38,159 nt of DNA, from the NCBI GenBank assembly GCA_036401335.1, contig DASWVC010000361.1, positions 1 through 38,159 of the forward strand. Reading direction: 5' to 3'. The DNA comes from DASWVC01 sp036401335 (GTDB taxonomy: Bacteria; Verrucomicrobiota; Verrucomicrobiia; Chthoniobacterales; JAFAMB01). Under the pieces are notes generated by a model. The model was given only the letters and a program-made list of their open reading frames with translations. It made no database searches and had not been told where the DNA came from. This document shows, in pieces, positions 25,139 through 32,798 of the stretch (positions are counted from its first letter, which is position 1; each line of letters begins with the position of its first letter). Made by a program: the position numbers and the translations under genes.

Positions 25139-25804
25139 TTAGCGCCAGTGATCCGTGCGCCGGCCGGACGGCTTTCGCCCGCAAATCCGCGTCACGCCGA
25201 GCAGGGCCACGAACCCCACTGCCAGGTAGGCGGCGGTGGCTGGTTCCGGCACCGTAGTCCCGACGATGGTAACGGGGCTGCCGATCGACACGGCGGTCTG
25301 GGTGCCGCCGGCCAACGAGAACGCGACGTAGCGGGCGTCGTTCTGGCCAAGGTTGCCGGTCCGGAAAAGCGCCTCTGAGTAGTCCGCATTTGGCAGGGCC
25401 AGGGGCGGAAGGTTGCCCGGACCTTGCCCGAACGCTTCAAGGTCGATGGTGGCGATCGCGGTATGCAGGAGCAGGCTCGTGCGATTGTAGCCGGATTGAG
25501 CGTATTGGTAAGAGCCGCTTAGGGTGGTTTCGGTGATTCCCCCGAACTGGTAAGTTCCGGACAGGATTGGTGTATTGACGTAATACGGCTGGTTAACGCT
25601 GCCGGTGATGGGGACCCGTTCGGGAACAAGAAAATGAAAGTCAAACAGGCCGCCGGGCGCCGCCAAGTCGGTGGCAGGCTGGGCTTGATCTGTGGCGTAC
25701 GTCCCGGTGAGGTCGTACATAACCTCCTGGGCGCAAAGGAAAGGAGCAAAGGACACTGCTACCGCCACCAGAGAAGCCAGGTGCATCTTTTTTATAAAAA
25801 TCAT
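25139..25804 (-). CDS. PEP-CTERM sorting domain protein
   Basis: Exported 221-residue protein. A Lys-rich start and hydrophobic core (MHLASLVAVAVSFAPFLCAQ) form a Sec signal, with cleavage expected near residue 25. The central part is low in charge and rich in Gly, Thr and Tyr (SGTYQFGGITETTLSGSYQY), probably beta-sandwich, with no known domain. The C-terminus is a textbook PEP-CTERM anchor: VPEPATAAYLAVGFVALLGV (185-204) then an Arg/Lys cluster (GRKPSGRR). Such proteins are processed by an exosortase and fixed to or released from the outer surface, often with exopolysaccharide. No exosortase gene is in the window. It is divergent from ssuA with 158 bases between. Start at 25804 or Met7 (25786). 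Confidence 0.9.
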   Translation of the reverse strand: MIFIKKMHLASLVAVAVSFAPFLCAQEVMYDLTGTYATDQAQPATDLAAPGGLFDFHFLVPERVPITGSVNQPYYVNTPILSGTYQFGGITETTLSGSYQYAQSGYNRTSLLLHTAIATIDLEAFGQGPGNLPPLALPNADYSEALFRTGNLGQNDARYVAFSLAGGTQTAVSIGSPVTIVGTTVPEPATAAYLAVGFVALLGVTRICGRKPSGRRTDHWR

Positions 25805-25921
25805 GGAAGGTAGGTTTGTGCGCAGCTTGACGGTCCTGGGAACCGGAAGTAAAGGCGAAACGGTGGCGCGGGATCCTGCCAGGCCTGATTTTATTGGACG
25901 ACCCTTTCGGCCTTAGTTACC

Positions 25922-25936
25922 CTAGTGTCACACTAG
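25922..25936. promoter_or_regulatory. Perfect 15-bp dyad upstream of ssuA
   Basis: CTAGTGT-C-ACACTAG is a perfect palindrome with one central base. It lies 26 bases before the ssuA start codon and about 117 bases before the divergent PEP-CTERM gene, a typical place for an operator of a dimeric regulator. The regulator is unknown. Confidence 0.5.
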
Positions 25937-25962
25937 ACTTTTGCGGCTTCCAAAAACCCTCC

Positions 25963-26973
25963 ATGTTTCATCTAACCGCTGCAAGCGCTTCCGGTTCGTC
26001 GCGCGGCCTGTCCGCGTTCATGCGCGTTGCGCTGATGGTGCTGACGTTAACGGCCTCTGCCGTGCGTGCTCGAGGTGCTGACGGCAGCTTGGTCCGGATC
26101 GGCTACCAGAAATACGGCACGCTCAACATCGTTCGCGCCCAGGGCAATCTTGAAAAGGCGCTGATGGCCCAGGGCAAAAAAGTGCAGTGGTTACTTTTTC
26201 CCGCTGGCCCCCAATTGCTTGAGGCGCTAAACGCCGGCAGCATTGACGTGGGCAACACCGGTGAAGCTCCACCCATTTTCGCCCAGGCCGCAAATCCTGC
26301 GCTGGTTTATCTCGGCAATCAGCCGCCTTTCCCCGAAGGGGAAGCTCTCCTGGTGCCCAAATCGTCTGCCATCAACTCCGTCGCCGACCTTAAAGGCAAA
26401 AAGGTGGTGCTGAACAAAGGGTCGAACGTGCATTATTTTTTGGTAAAAGCGTTGGAGCAGGCAGGCCTGAAATACGCGGACGTGCACACTGCTTTCCTGC
26501 CCCCGCCTGAAGCCCGGGCGGCCTTTGAGGGAGGGAGCGTCGATGCCTGGGCGATTTGGGACCCGTTCCTGACCGCTGCCCAGCAGGCCACCGGCGCGAA
26601 GGTGCTGGTCACGGCAAAAGGTTTGGCCGCCAATCGGGAATTTTTTCTTTCCACGCGCAGTTTTGTGGAGAAGCACCCGGAGTTTTTACCGGACCTGGTG
26701 ATCGCCGTCGACCACGCGGCCCGGTGGACAACGGACAAACCGTCCGATGTGGCCCAGTTCCTGGCGAAAGAAGTCGGAATGCCGCCCCAGATCCTGGAGT
26801 CCATCATCCGCCGTGAGCCGTGGGGCTTTCAAACGGTCAACCCGCCGGTGGTCGCTGACCAGCAGGCGATTGCCGACCTCTTTTTTGCGCTCAAGTTAAT
26901 TCCGAAGTCCATCCGCGTTGCCGAGGCTGTGCCCGTGGTGCCCGGCGTGCCGGCAAGCCCTTCTGCCCCATGA
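25963..26973 (+). CDS. ssuA: Aliphatic sulfonate ABC transporter substrate-binding protein SsuA
   Basis: Periplasmic binding protein (336 residues from the ATG at 25963) for alkanesulfonate uptake. Residues 1-38 form a long signal peptide with core FMRVALMVLTLTASAV. The mature part follows the SsuA/NMT1-like pattern: VRIGYQKYGTLNIVRAQGNLE, WLLFPAGPQLLEALNAGSID, GNTGEAPPIFAQAA (substrate pocket), KGKKVVLNKGSNVHYFLVKALE, and DAWAIWDPFLTAAQ. These segments distinguish it from taurine (TauA) or nitrate-type relatives, though specificity within sulfonates is not certain. It carries the ligand to SsuC/SsuB, encoded about 5 kb away on the other strand. Its stop overlaps the ssuD start (ATGA), so the two are translationally coupled. 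A dyad just upstream may regulate both. Confidence 0.92.
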   Translation: MFHLTAASASGSSRGLSAFMRVALMVLTLTASAVRARGADGSLVRIGYQKYGTLNIVRAQGNLEKALMAQGKKVQWLLFPAGPQLLEALNAGSIDVGNTGEAPPIFAQAANPALVYLGNQPPFPEGEALLVPKSSAINSVADLKGKKVVLNKGSNVHYFLVKALEQAGLKYADVHTAFLPPPEARAAFEGGSVDAWAIWDPFLTAAQQATGAKVLVTAKGLAANREFFLSTRSFVEKHPEFLPDLVIAVDHAARWTTDKPSDVAQFLAKEVGMPPQILESIIRREPWGFQTVNPPVVADQQAIADLFFALKLIPKSIRVAEAVPVVPGVPASPSAP

Positions 26974-28103
26974 AACTTCTTTGGTTTCTTCCGACGTTCG
27001 GCGATGGCCGCTACCTTGCGTCTGCTCAAGGCGGGCGCGACACAAACCTCGGGTACGTGCGCCAGATCGCACAAGCGGTCGATGAGCTCTCCTACTACGG
27101 CGCGCTGTTGCCAACCGGACGCACGTGCGACGATGCCTGGATCGTGGCGTCCGCGCTCGTCCCGCTCACACGGCGCATGCGATTCCTGGTGGCGGTGCGG
27201 CCAGGGTTGGTTTCGCCTACCCTGGCTGCGCGCATGGTAGCAACCTTCGACCGTTACTCCGGCGGCCGGCTCCTTTTGAACGTCGTCACGGGGGGCGATC
27301 CGGTCGAACTGGCAGGTGACGGCCTTTTCCTTAAGCATGACCAGCGTTACCAGTTGACCGATGAGTTCCTGACGATTTTTCGTCGTGTGTTGGCCGGGGA
27401 GGCCGTCGATTACGAGGGGGCTCACCTCGAAGTCCACGACGCCAGGCTCTACCGGCCCGGGGTGCAACGGCCATACCCGGAGATCTGGTTTGGGGGATCG
27501 TCTGCCGCGGGTCATCAAGTAGCGGCGGAACACGTCGATGTCTACCTGACCTGGGGAGAACCGCCGGCCGCCGTCGCGGCCAAGCTCGCGGAGGTCGGTG
27601 AACTGGCGGCGGCCCGAGGACGGACCCTGCGTTTCGGTTTGCGCGTCCACATCATCGTGCGGGAAACCGAACGCGAAGCCTGGGCTGCGGCCAACGACCT
27701 GATCCGTTACGTAACCGACGAAAGCATTGCCGCTGCCCAGCAAAGCTTCGCGCGGTTCGATTCGGTCGGCCAGCAGCGAATGGCTGCGCTGCACGACGGA
27801 AGGCGCGAGAGCCTGGAGATCAGCCCGAACCTTTGGGCGGGCGTCGGGTTGGTCCGCGGGGGTGCCGGAACGGCCCTGGTTGGCGATCCGGAAACCGTGG
27901 CCAACCGCCTGAAGGAGTACGCGGCCCTCGGCATCGACACGTTCATTTTGTCAGGCTACCCTCACCTGGAAGAGGCCTACCGCGTGGCTGAACTTCTTTT
28001 TCCGCTTTTGGGTGTGAACGACCCTGCGCCTGCGGACAGCACTTCCTATGTGGGTCCGTTTGGGGACCTGCGATCTTCCGGGCAGGCCGGCACGCCGCGC
28101 TGA
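26970..28103 (+). CDS. ssuD: FMNH2-dependent alkanesulfonate monooxygenase SsuD
   Basis: Flavin-dependent monooxygenase of the bacterial luciferase-like family, 377 residues, TIM barrel. It splits C1-substituted alkanesulfonates into aldehyde and sulfite using FMNH2 and oxygen, releasing sulfur for growth. Diagnostic segments are LWFLPTFGDGRYLASAQGG, LLPTGRTCDDAWIVASALVP, FLVAVRPGLVSPTLAARM, LLLNVVTGGDPVELAGDG and HDQRYQLTDEFLTIF, all close to the SsuD consensus, and LSGYPHLEEAYRVAELLFPLL at the end. The gene overlaps ssuA by four bases. A dedicated FMN reductase (ssuE) is not adjacent; the FMN reductase gene at 16138 is the only candidate in the window. Cytoplasmic. Confidence 0.95.
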   Translation: MKLLWFLPTFGDGRYLASAQGGRDTNLGYVRQIAQAVDELSYYGALLPTGRTCDDAWIVASALVPLTRRMRFLVAVRPGLVSPTLAARMVATFDRYSGGRLLLNVVTGGDPVELAGDGLFLKHDQRYQLTDEFLTIFRRVLAGEAVDYEGAHLEVHDARLYRPGVQRPYPEIWFGGSSAAGHQVAAEHVDVYLTWGEPPAAVAAKLAEVGELAAARGRTLRFGLRVHIIVRETEREAWAAANDLIRYVTDESIAAAQQSFARFDSVGQQRMAALHDGRRESLEISPNLWAGVGLVRGGAGTALVGDPETVANRLKEYAALGIDTFILSGYPHLEEAYRVAELLFPLLGVNDPAPADSTSYVGPFGDLRSSGQAGTPR

Positions 28104-28233
28104 GCTGGATTCCCGGCGGCATTCGCATTTTTGCTGGATGTTGCCCTCCCTGAAGGGTTATGAACGGGTCAGTTTCGGAGAAGGCGGCCTGACGGCTTCA
28201 GGCTGCTTTCTGTTAACACGCACCGTTCTTCCC

Positions 28234-29202
28234 ATGCCAAACGTTTCTTTTTCCGAGTTAAGCGGGGCCTTCGGGCATGCTGTTCTCCTGGTTTGTTGTG
28301 CGATAACGCTGACGGCGTCTGACGAGGCAAACGGGAAAGACGTGCAAATCGTGGTGAACCTGCCCAACATGGCCCATACTTGGAACGCTGCGGCGGCCAA
28401 AGCGGCGACCAGGGAAGCACAAAAGCTGGGAGTAACGCTGATCCTGCAGGATGGCCAGGGCAACTCTGCAAAACAGTCGAGTGACCTTCGGAATGCCCTT
28501 AATCAGGGCGTTGACGGCATTGCGCTGGGGGCGAATGACGCCCGTGCCCTCACCCCCGTCGTCAATGAGGTCCTTGCTTCCGGCGTTCCCATTGTCATGT
28601 TTGACCGCACGGTCGAAGGCGCGAAATCGGAACTGGCTTACTTCGGCTTGGACAACGTGAGCGGCGGCGCGGCCATGGCCCACTACGTTCTCCAGCGGTT
28701 TCCGGCTGGAGCCAAAATCGCGTTTCTTACGGGCCAACCTGGGAGCAGCCCTGCTACCGACCGTGCAAAAGGGGTTCACGCGACGCTGAATTCCGTCCGG
28801 GACAAGTACCCCATTATTTTTGAGCAAACGGGAAACTGGATGCGGGCCGAGGGATTTACCCTGACCCAGAACATGTTAACCGGGATCGGCCGGCCGGACG
28901 CCATTATCGCCTCGAACGACGACATGGCCCTGGGGGTTTTGTCGGCGCTCCAGCAGGCCGGTGTGCCGAAGGGGGCTGTTGTGGTGGTCGGCTGCGACGG
29001 AACCCCTGAGGCACTTTCGAAAATAAGAGATGGAGAGTTGGCGGCGAGCGTTGAATACCCGTTGAAGCAGGTAACCATGGCGATGGATGCGCTCGTGCAA
29101 AACGTGCGTGAAAAAAAGCCGGTGCAAGGTGAGCTATTGCCCGCAGTGCTTATTGAATCCTCCAACTTGGCGTCTGCGGAACGGTATTCTGAGTTGAAAT
29201 AG
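28234..29202 (+). CDS. Sugar ABC transporter substrate-binding protein (RbsB-like), orphan
   Basis: Periplasmic binding protein of 322 residues from the ATG at 28234; the open frame extends to 28048 but that part overlaps the end of ssuD and looks non-coding. Residues 1-30 are a signal with core FGHAVLLVCCAITLTA. The two lobes follow the type I pattern: VVNLPNMAHTWNAAAAKAA, DGQGNSAKQSSDLRNALNQG, VDGIALGANDARALTPVV, PIVMFDRTVEG, FLTGQPGSSPATDRAKGVHA, AIIASNDDMALGVLSALQ and VVGCDGTPEAL. That is the ribose/galactose-binding family, different from the sulfonate type. No permease or ATPase of a sugar importer is adjacent, so its partners must lie elsewhere or it may act in sensing. A second orphan of this family is at 4914. 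Confidence 0.9.
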   Translation: MPNVSFSELSGAFGHAVLLVCCAITLTASDEANGKDVQIVVNLPNMAHTWNAAAAKAATREAQKLGVTLILQDGQGNSAKQSSDLRNALNQGVDGIALGANDARALTPVVNEVLASGVPIVMFDRTVEGAKSELAYFGLDNVSGGAAMAHYVLQRFPAGAKIAFLTGQPGSSPATDRAKGVHATLNSVRDKYPIIFEQTGNWMRAEGFTLTQNMLTGIGRPDAIIASNDDMALGVLSALQQAGVPKGAVVVVGCDGTPEALSKIRDGELAASVEYPLKQVTMAMDALVQNVREKKPVQGELLPAVLIESSNLASAERYSELK

Positions 29203-29206
29203 GCAG

Positions 29207-29230
29207 CGCTCCGCCGATCGAGCGGTTTAT
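29207..29230 (+). terminator. Weak terminator candidate
   Basis: CGCTC (29207-29211) and GAGCG (29220-29224) pair around an 8-base loop, followed by GTTTAT, immediately after the stop of the sugar-binding protein gene. The stem is only five base pairs. Confidence 0.35.
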
Positions 29231-29410
29231 TGGGGTCTTTCACGGCTCGGTTGCGGAGTTGAAAAGATTTTGGCAGTTGACGGGTGGGGACCGTCCGGGG
29301 CGAAGATCGCAGGGTTTACCCTATAAAATTAGTAGACATTTATCGCACGCTGGCTAGGTTCGTGGCCGTCGGTGCCCTGCGGCCTCCCTGCCACCCCAAC
29401 GCCTTCACCT

Positions 29411-30181
29411 ATGCCTACCTCCGCCGCTTTCCGCTTGCCTCAGGCAACCGCTGCTGCCCTTGAGCCCAACGATGCCTGGCTCGAGCCGTTGGAGGCACTC
29501 GTTGCCCAATCACCCAGCATGGCGAGGTGGCGAAGCTTCCGCCAGGAGGACGAAGTGGCCCCTAACTTTGTGTTGATCGGTCCTCGAGGCCGCGGTATGC
29601 CCATTCGCGTGGCGTTGATTGCCGGCCTGACACCGGAGGACGTTGTGGCCACCACGGCCCTCGCCAAGTTCCTGGTCGAGCTTGACCTCGCGCCACTGCT
29701 GGCCAAAGACGTGGCCCTGTTCGGCTACCCTCGTGCCAATCCCCTACCCCGTATGCCCGGCCGCAGGTTTGCAGAAGACTTCTGGCATGGCTCGGATGAT
29801 CCTGCCGTCCGTTTTATCGAGCATGAACTCACGGGAAACGGGTTTGACGCCGTCATCTTTCTCCAGGGAAACCAACCCATCTCTGGTTTTCAGATCCGGA
29901 CCTGCAGCCGGGTGATGGCGACCGAAATTGTCTGGCCCGCAATCGAGCTGGCGCAACGTTTTGTGCCGCTTGCACCTGAGCCGGTCCGGCTCTGGCCCGC
30001 GTTTTCGGCCACCGCAAATTCCATCTTTGACACCCGGCACCTGCGCCCACGTCCTTTCTGCCTGAGCCTTTGCACGCCGCGCAGTCAATCAGTTGCAAAC
30101 CAGATCTCCGCGATGGTCTTCGCGGCCAAACAGATCCTGCAGCACTACCGCGCCGCCGTCGGGCACGCAGGGCGTTTGTAG
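29411..30181 (+). CDS. M14-like (succinylglutamate desuccinylase-like) protein lacking zinc ligands
   Basis: A 256-residue protein from the ATG at 29411 (a GTG at 29372 is an alternative). The layout resembles M14-type metallocarboxypeptidases/AstE-like proteins: strand-turn RVALIAGLTPED (residues 66-77), helix ALAKFLVELDLAPLL, GYPRANPLP (106-113), EDFWHGSDDPAVRFIEHEL, then DAVIFLQGNQ (146-155) and FCLSLCTP (216-223). In active relatives the matching positions carry the zinc ligands HxxE in GLHGDE, a His in xLHSD and a catalytic Glu in LxLETP; here they are Thr74, Asp77, Gln152 and Cys221. So it is probably a non-catalytic relative. Assignment is from memory of the family pattern and is moderate. 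It ends convergent with the MscS gene. Confidence 0.65.
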   Translation: MPTSAAFRLPQATAAALEPNDAWLEPLEALVAQSPSMARWRSFRQEDEVAPNFVLIGPRGRGMPIRVALIAGLTPEDVVATTALAKFLVELDLAPLLAKDVALFGYPRANPLPRMPGRRFAEDFWHGSDDPAVRFIEHELTGNGFDAVIFLQGNQPISGFQIRTCSRVMATEIVWPAIELAQRFVPLAPEPVRLWPAFSATANSIFDTRHLRPRPFCLSLCTPRSQSVANQISAMVFAAKQILQHYRAAVGHAGRL

Positions 30182-30187
30182 GCCTTT

Positions 30188-30236
30188 GCACAACGTGCGT
30201 TGTGCCAGCGAGGGGACGTGAGGGAGCTCCGCTCCC
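30188..30236. terminator. Two hairpins between convergent genes
   Basis: GCACAAC-GTGC-GTTGTGC (30188-30205, 7-bp stem) and GGGAGC-TCC-GCTCCC (30222-30236, 6-bp stem) lie in the 88 bases between the M14-like gene and the MscS gene. Neither has a clear T-run; together they suggest a shared termination zone. Confidence 0.45.
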
Positions 30237-30269
30237 GGAGAAGGCGCGGCCCGGGTGCGGCAGCAACGT

Positions 30270-31862
30270 TCAGCCGAGCGTTCGCACCGGTTTGCTTCTC
30301 GGTGGCGGACCGTCGTTTGTTTCGAGTGGGTCGAAAGCCGGCCGCCGCCCGATCGCGGCCCGTACCCTCGGGAAAGCATTCGGGTGCCGTTGTTGCAAAA
30401 AGGACAGAATTTTGGACCGGACCTCGCACCGGAGGTCAAACGTCCGCGGGGCCGAAGATGCGCTTGCCAGGATGCGGATCTCGACACATTCAGATTTAAA
30501 ATCCGTGACCTGAAAAGCAAACACACGGCCGTCCCAGAGTTCTGCGCTATGGACAATGCGCTCGGTCTCCGCCCGCAGTTCTTCCAACGGGACGAGGAAA
30601 TCCACATAGAGGAAAACGACCCCGAGCAAATCGGAACTGCTACGCGTCCAGTTCTGGAACGGTTTTTCCAGAAAGTAATTGATCGGAACGATCAAGCGGC
30701 GCAGGTCCCAGATTCGAATCACGACGTACGTCAAGGTGATCTCCTCGATGACGCCCCACTCCCCTTCCACAACCACCTCGTCGTCGATTCTCAGTGGCTG
30801 GGTCACGGCGAGCTGAAACCCGGCGATCATGGTGGAAAGGGATTTCTGAGCCGCCAGGCCCGCAATCACTCCGGCCACGCCCGCAGACGTCAGAAGGCCG
30901 GTCCCAAACTGGCGCACCGGCGGGTAAGCCATCAGCAACGCCCCGAGACCGAGGACGACAATGACGAAGATGGAAATCCGACCGAGAACCTTGACCCGGG
31001 TCTCCAGCCGCCTTCGCCGGTAAGCATCCGAGTGGAGGTTGCCGGACCGTAAAATCAACATCGATTGAACCGCGAGCACCGTGCGAACGGACAATACCGT
31101 GTTGACCACGATTCCGGCCAGGGAAGCAAGTTGGTAGCAGGCATCCCGAAAGGGAGCAGGCATTTCAAGAATGTAGACGGCCGTCGAAAACGCACAAAGG
31201 ACGACGTTGTAATAAAAGGCCTGCCCGATCACCGGGAAAGCCGCGAAGTACCACTTTTGCGACGGCATCCCGGCAAACCGGTCGAGCCAGCGTTGCGCCA
31301 GCCGGACGATCTGCAAGCAAAATGCCAGCACGGTGACGAAGTAACCAAGGCCGGCCACGCGGGTTGCAAAAGCAAACGTGGGCACGCCGCCCAACGCCAG
31401 TCCGATGTGCGGCAAGAGCGGCACCCAGGCAAAAAAAGCCCCGGTAAAGACGAAAAAACGGCTGATGGCTCTCCGCAGCACAAGCGTAAGCCCGGTCCGC
31501 CAATAGTTTTCGGGAGCGGCACCCGTTCCGCCTCCGGCATGGATTTTCAGCAGGAAGCTGCGAGTGAGCCACGCCAGGCTGAGGCCGCAAGCCAAAATGA
31601 ACAAAAGGAGCAGCACCTTGGCCGGCGTCAGCGCGAAAAACAAGGGCTGCCGGCTCCACCCTCCGAGCGTCAGGCTCAGTTGCAGTGCGAGTCCGTCGAT
31701 AAAAAAGTTAAATCGTTCGGCCAGTTTTTCCAACCAGCCAAAATGGGCCGGAACGTAGAGCACGGACGGAATGTCGTCGGGCAGAGCGTGCGGGTCCGCC
31801 GGCCGTGCCATAACCGGCAGCAGTGGCATTAGCCCAACCCAAGTCAAGAAAGCTTTCCGCAT
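30270..31862 (-). CDS. MscS family mechanosensitive ion channel
   Basis: Inner-membrane channel of 530 residues, longer than E. coli MscS (286), with extra N-terminal helices. An N-terminal hydrophobic start (FLTWVGLMPLLPVMA) may be a signal. Membrane helices follow at about 78-103 (VLLLLFILACGLSLAWL), 128-160, 165-190, 210-230 and 240-265, then 290-312 (SIFVIVVLGLGALLMAY). The pore helix TM3 is GLLTSAGVAGVIAGLAAQKSLSTMIAGFQL (about 325-353), followed by the MscS beta domain (VVEGEWGVIEEITLTYVVIRIWD, RRLIVPINYFLEKPFQNW). It would release solutes on hypo-osmotic shock. The long C-terminus (ECVEIRILASASS and a Pro/Arg tail) is cytoplasmic. A rightward ORF at 30255-31052 on the other strand is a shadow. 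Confidence 0.92.
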   Translation of the reverse strand: MRKAFLTWVGLMPLLPVMARPADPHALPDDIPSVLYVPAHFGWLEKLAERFNFFIDGLALQLSLTLGGWSRQPLFFALTPAKVLLLLFILACGLSLAWLTRSFLLKIHAGGGTGAAPENYWRTGLTLVLRRAISRFFVFTGAFFAWVPLLPHIGLALGGVPTFAFATRVAGLGYFVTVLAFCLQIVRLAQRWLDRFAGMPSQKWYFAAFPVIGQAFYYNVVLCAFSTAVYILEMPAPFRDACYQLASLAGIVVNTVLSVRTVLAVQSMLILRSGNLHSDAYRRRRLETRVKVLGRISIFVIVVLGLGALLMAYPPVRQFGTGLLTSAGVAGVIAGLAAQKSLSTMIAGFQLAVTQPLRIDDEVVVEGEWGVIEEITLTYVVIRIWDLRRLIVPINYFLEKPFQNWTRSSSDLLGVVFLYVDFLVPLEELRAETERIVHSAELWDGRVFAFQVTDFKSECVEIRILASASSAPRTFDLRCEVRSKILSFLQQRHPNAFPRVRAAIGRRPAFDPLETNDGPPPRSKPVRTLG

Positions 31863-32011
31863 CGGCAGGACTGACGAGGTTCAACTCCCTATAGCAGAAC
31901 GATCGCCGTTGTCCGATGCTTATCCTGTTTTGCTGCGGGTATGAGCCCGGCCCCAACCGGGTAACTCCAACCGCTCCGGGCCGCGCGGGCTCCCAATCCG
32001 GCCGCACGCAG

Positions 32012-32794
32012 CTACGAACTCCGCATCACCTGGCCCAGAACGTTTTCCTTCAATTCGATAAAACTGCGGCTGGTCCGCTTCCGGGGCCGGTCCAAGGTCA
32101 CCGCCGTCTTGAAAACCAAAGAACCGCCATCCATGACCAGCACCCGGTCGGCCAACGCCACCGCTTCTTCGACATCATGGGTGACCAAGACCGCTGCGAA
32201 CCGGCGTTCGATCCACAGGCGTTCGATCAGGTTCTGCATCTCCAGCCGCGTCAAAGCGTCAAGCGCTCCCAACGGCTCATCGAGCAAAATCAGCTTGGCC
32301 GCACTCGCAAGGGCGCGCGCCAGGGCAACGCGCTGACGCTGGCCGCCAGACAGCACGAGGGGCCACTCACGGCCGCGGGCGCCAAGCCCGACTTGGTCGA
32401 GCGCGGATTTGGCCGCGGCCGCACGGTCCGAGCCCCGCGGGGTTGCCAGGAGAACGTTGTCCAGCACCGACAACCACGGCAATAACGCTGCATCCTGGAA
32501 CATCAGACGCGCATGCGGATTCACCCCGGCGCGAAGCGGCTCCCCTTCGACCAGAATACGGCCACTTGTGGGCTCATCCAAACCGGCCACAAGACGTAGC
32601 AGAGTCGATTTTCCACTGCCGCTCCGCCCGACGATCGCCACGATTTCAGCAGGTGCGAGCTCCAGGCTTATCGGATGCAAAGCCCAGGCAGACCCAAATC
32701 GCCTGGAGACCTGCTCAACCGCAAGCAACCGCGTTTTCGGCGCCGCCACCCTGCCGGTGGTGGCGCGGGGCGAACAATAAAGGGAAGTGATCAT
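32012..32794 (-). CDS. ssuB: Aliphatic sulfonate ABC transporter ATP-binding protein SsuB
   Basis: ATPase subunit of 260 residues. Walker A GRSGSGKST (56-64), Q-loop Gln100 (LMFQDAALLPWLSV), signature LSGGQRQRVALARA (148-161), Walker B LILLDEPLGALD (168-179) and switch His206 (LVTHDVEEA) are all intact. The Q-loop sequence and the HDVEEAVALADRV segment are typical of the SsuB/TauB/nitrate class of importers. It follows ssuC by four bases (32794 versus 32799), so the two are co-translated. With SsuC it drives uptake of ligand delivered by SsuA. Assignment to sulfonates rests on ssuA-ssuD a few kb away (inference); nitrate, taurine or pyrimidine-precursor importers look similar. Confidence 0.88.
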   Translation of the reverse strand: MITSLYCSPRATTGRVAAPKTRLLAVEQVSRRFGSAWALHPISLELAPAEIVAIVGRSGSGKSTLLRLVAGLDEPTSGRILVEGEPLRAGVNPHARLMFQDAALLPWLSVLDNVLLATPRGSDRAAAAKSALDQVGLGARGREWPLVLSGGQRQRVALARALASAAKLILLDEPLGALDALTRLEMQNLIERLWIERRFAAVLVTHDVEEAVALADRVLVMDGGSLVFKTAVTLDRPRKRTSRSFIELKENVLGQVMRSS

Positions 32795-32798
32795 ATCA

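Noticed and set aside
30255..31052. Rightward 265-codon ORF opposite the MscS gene
   Set aside because: The minus strand encodes a clear MscS domain across the whole interval; this translation is charged and repetitive.
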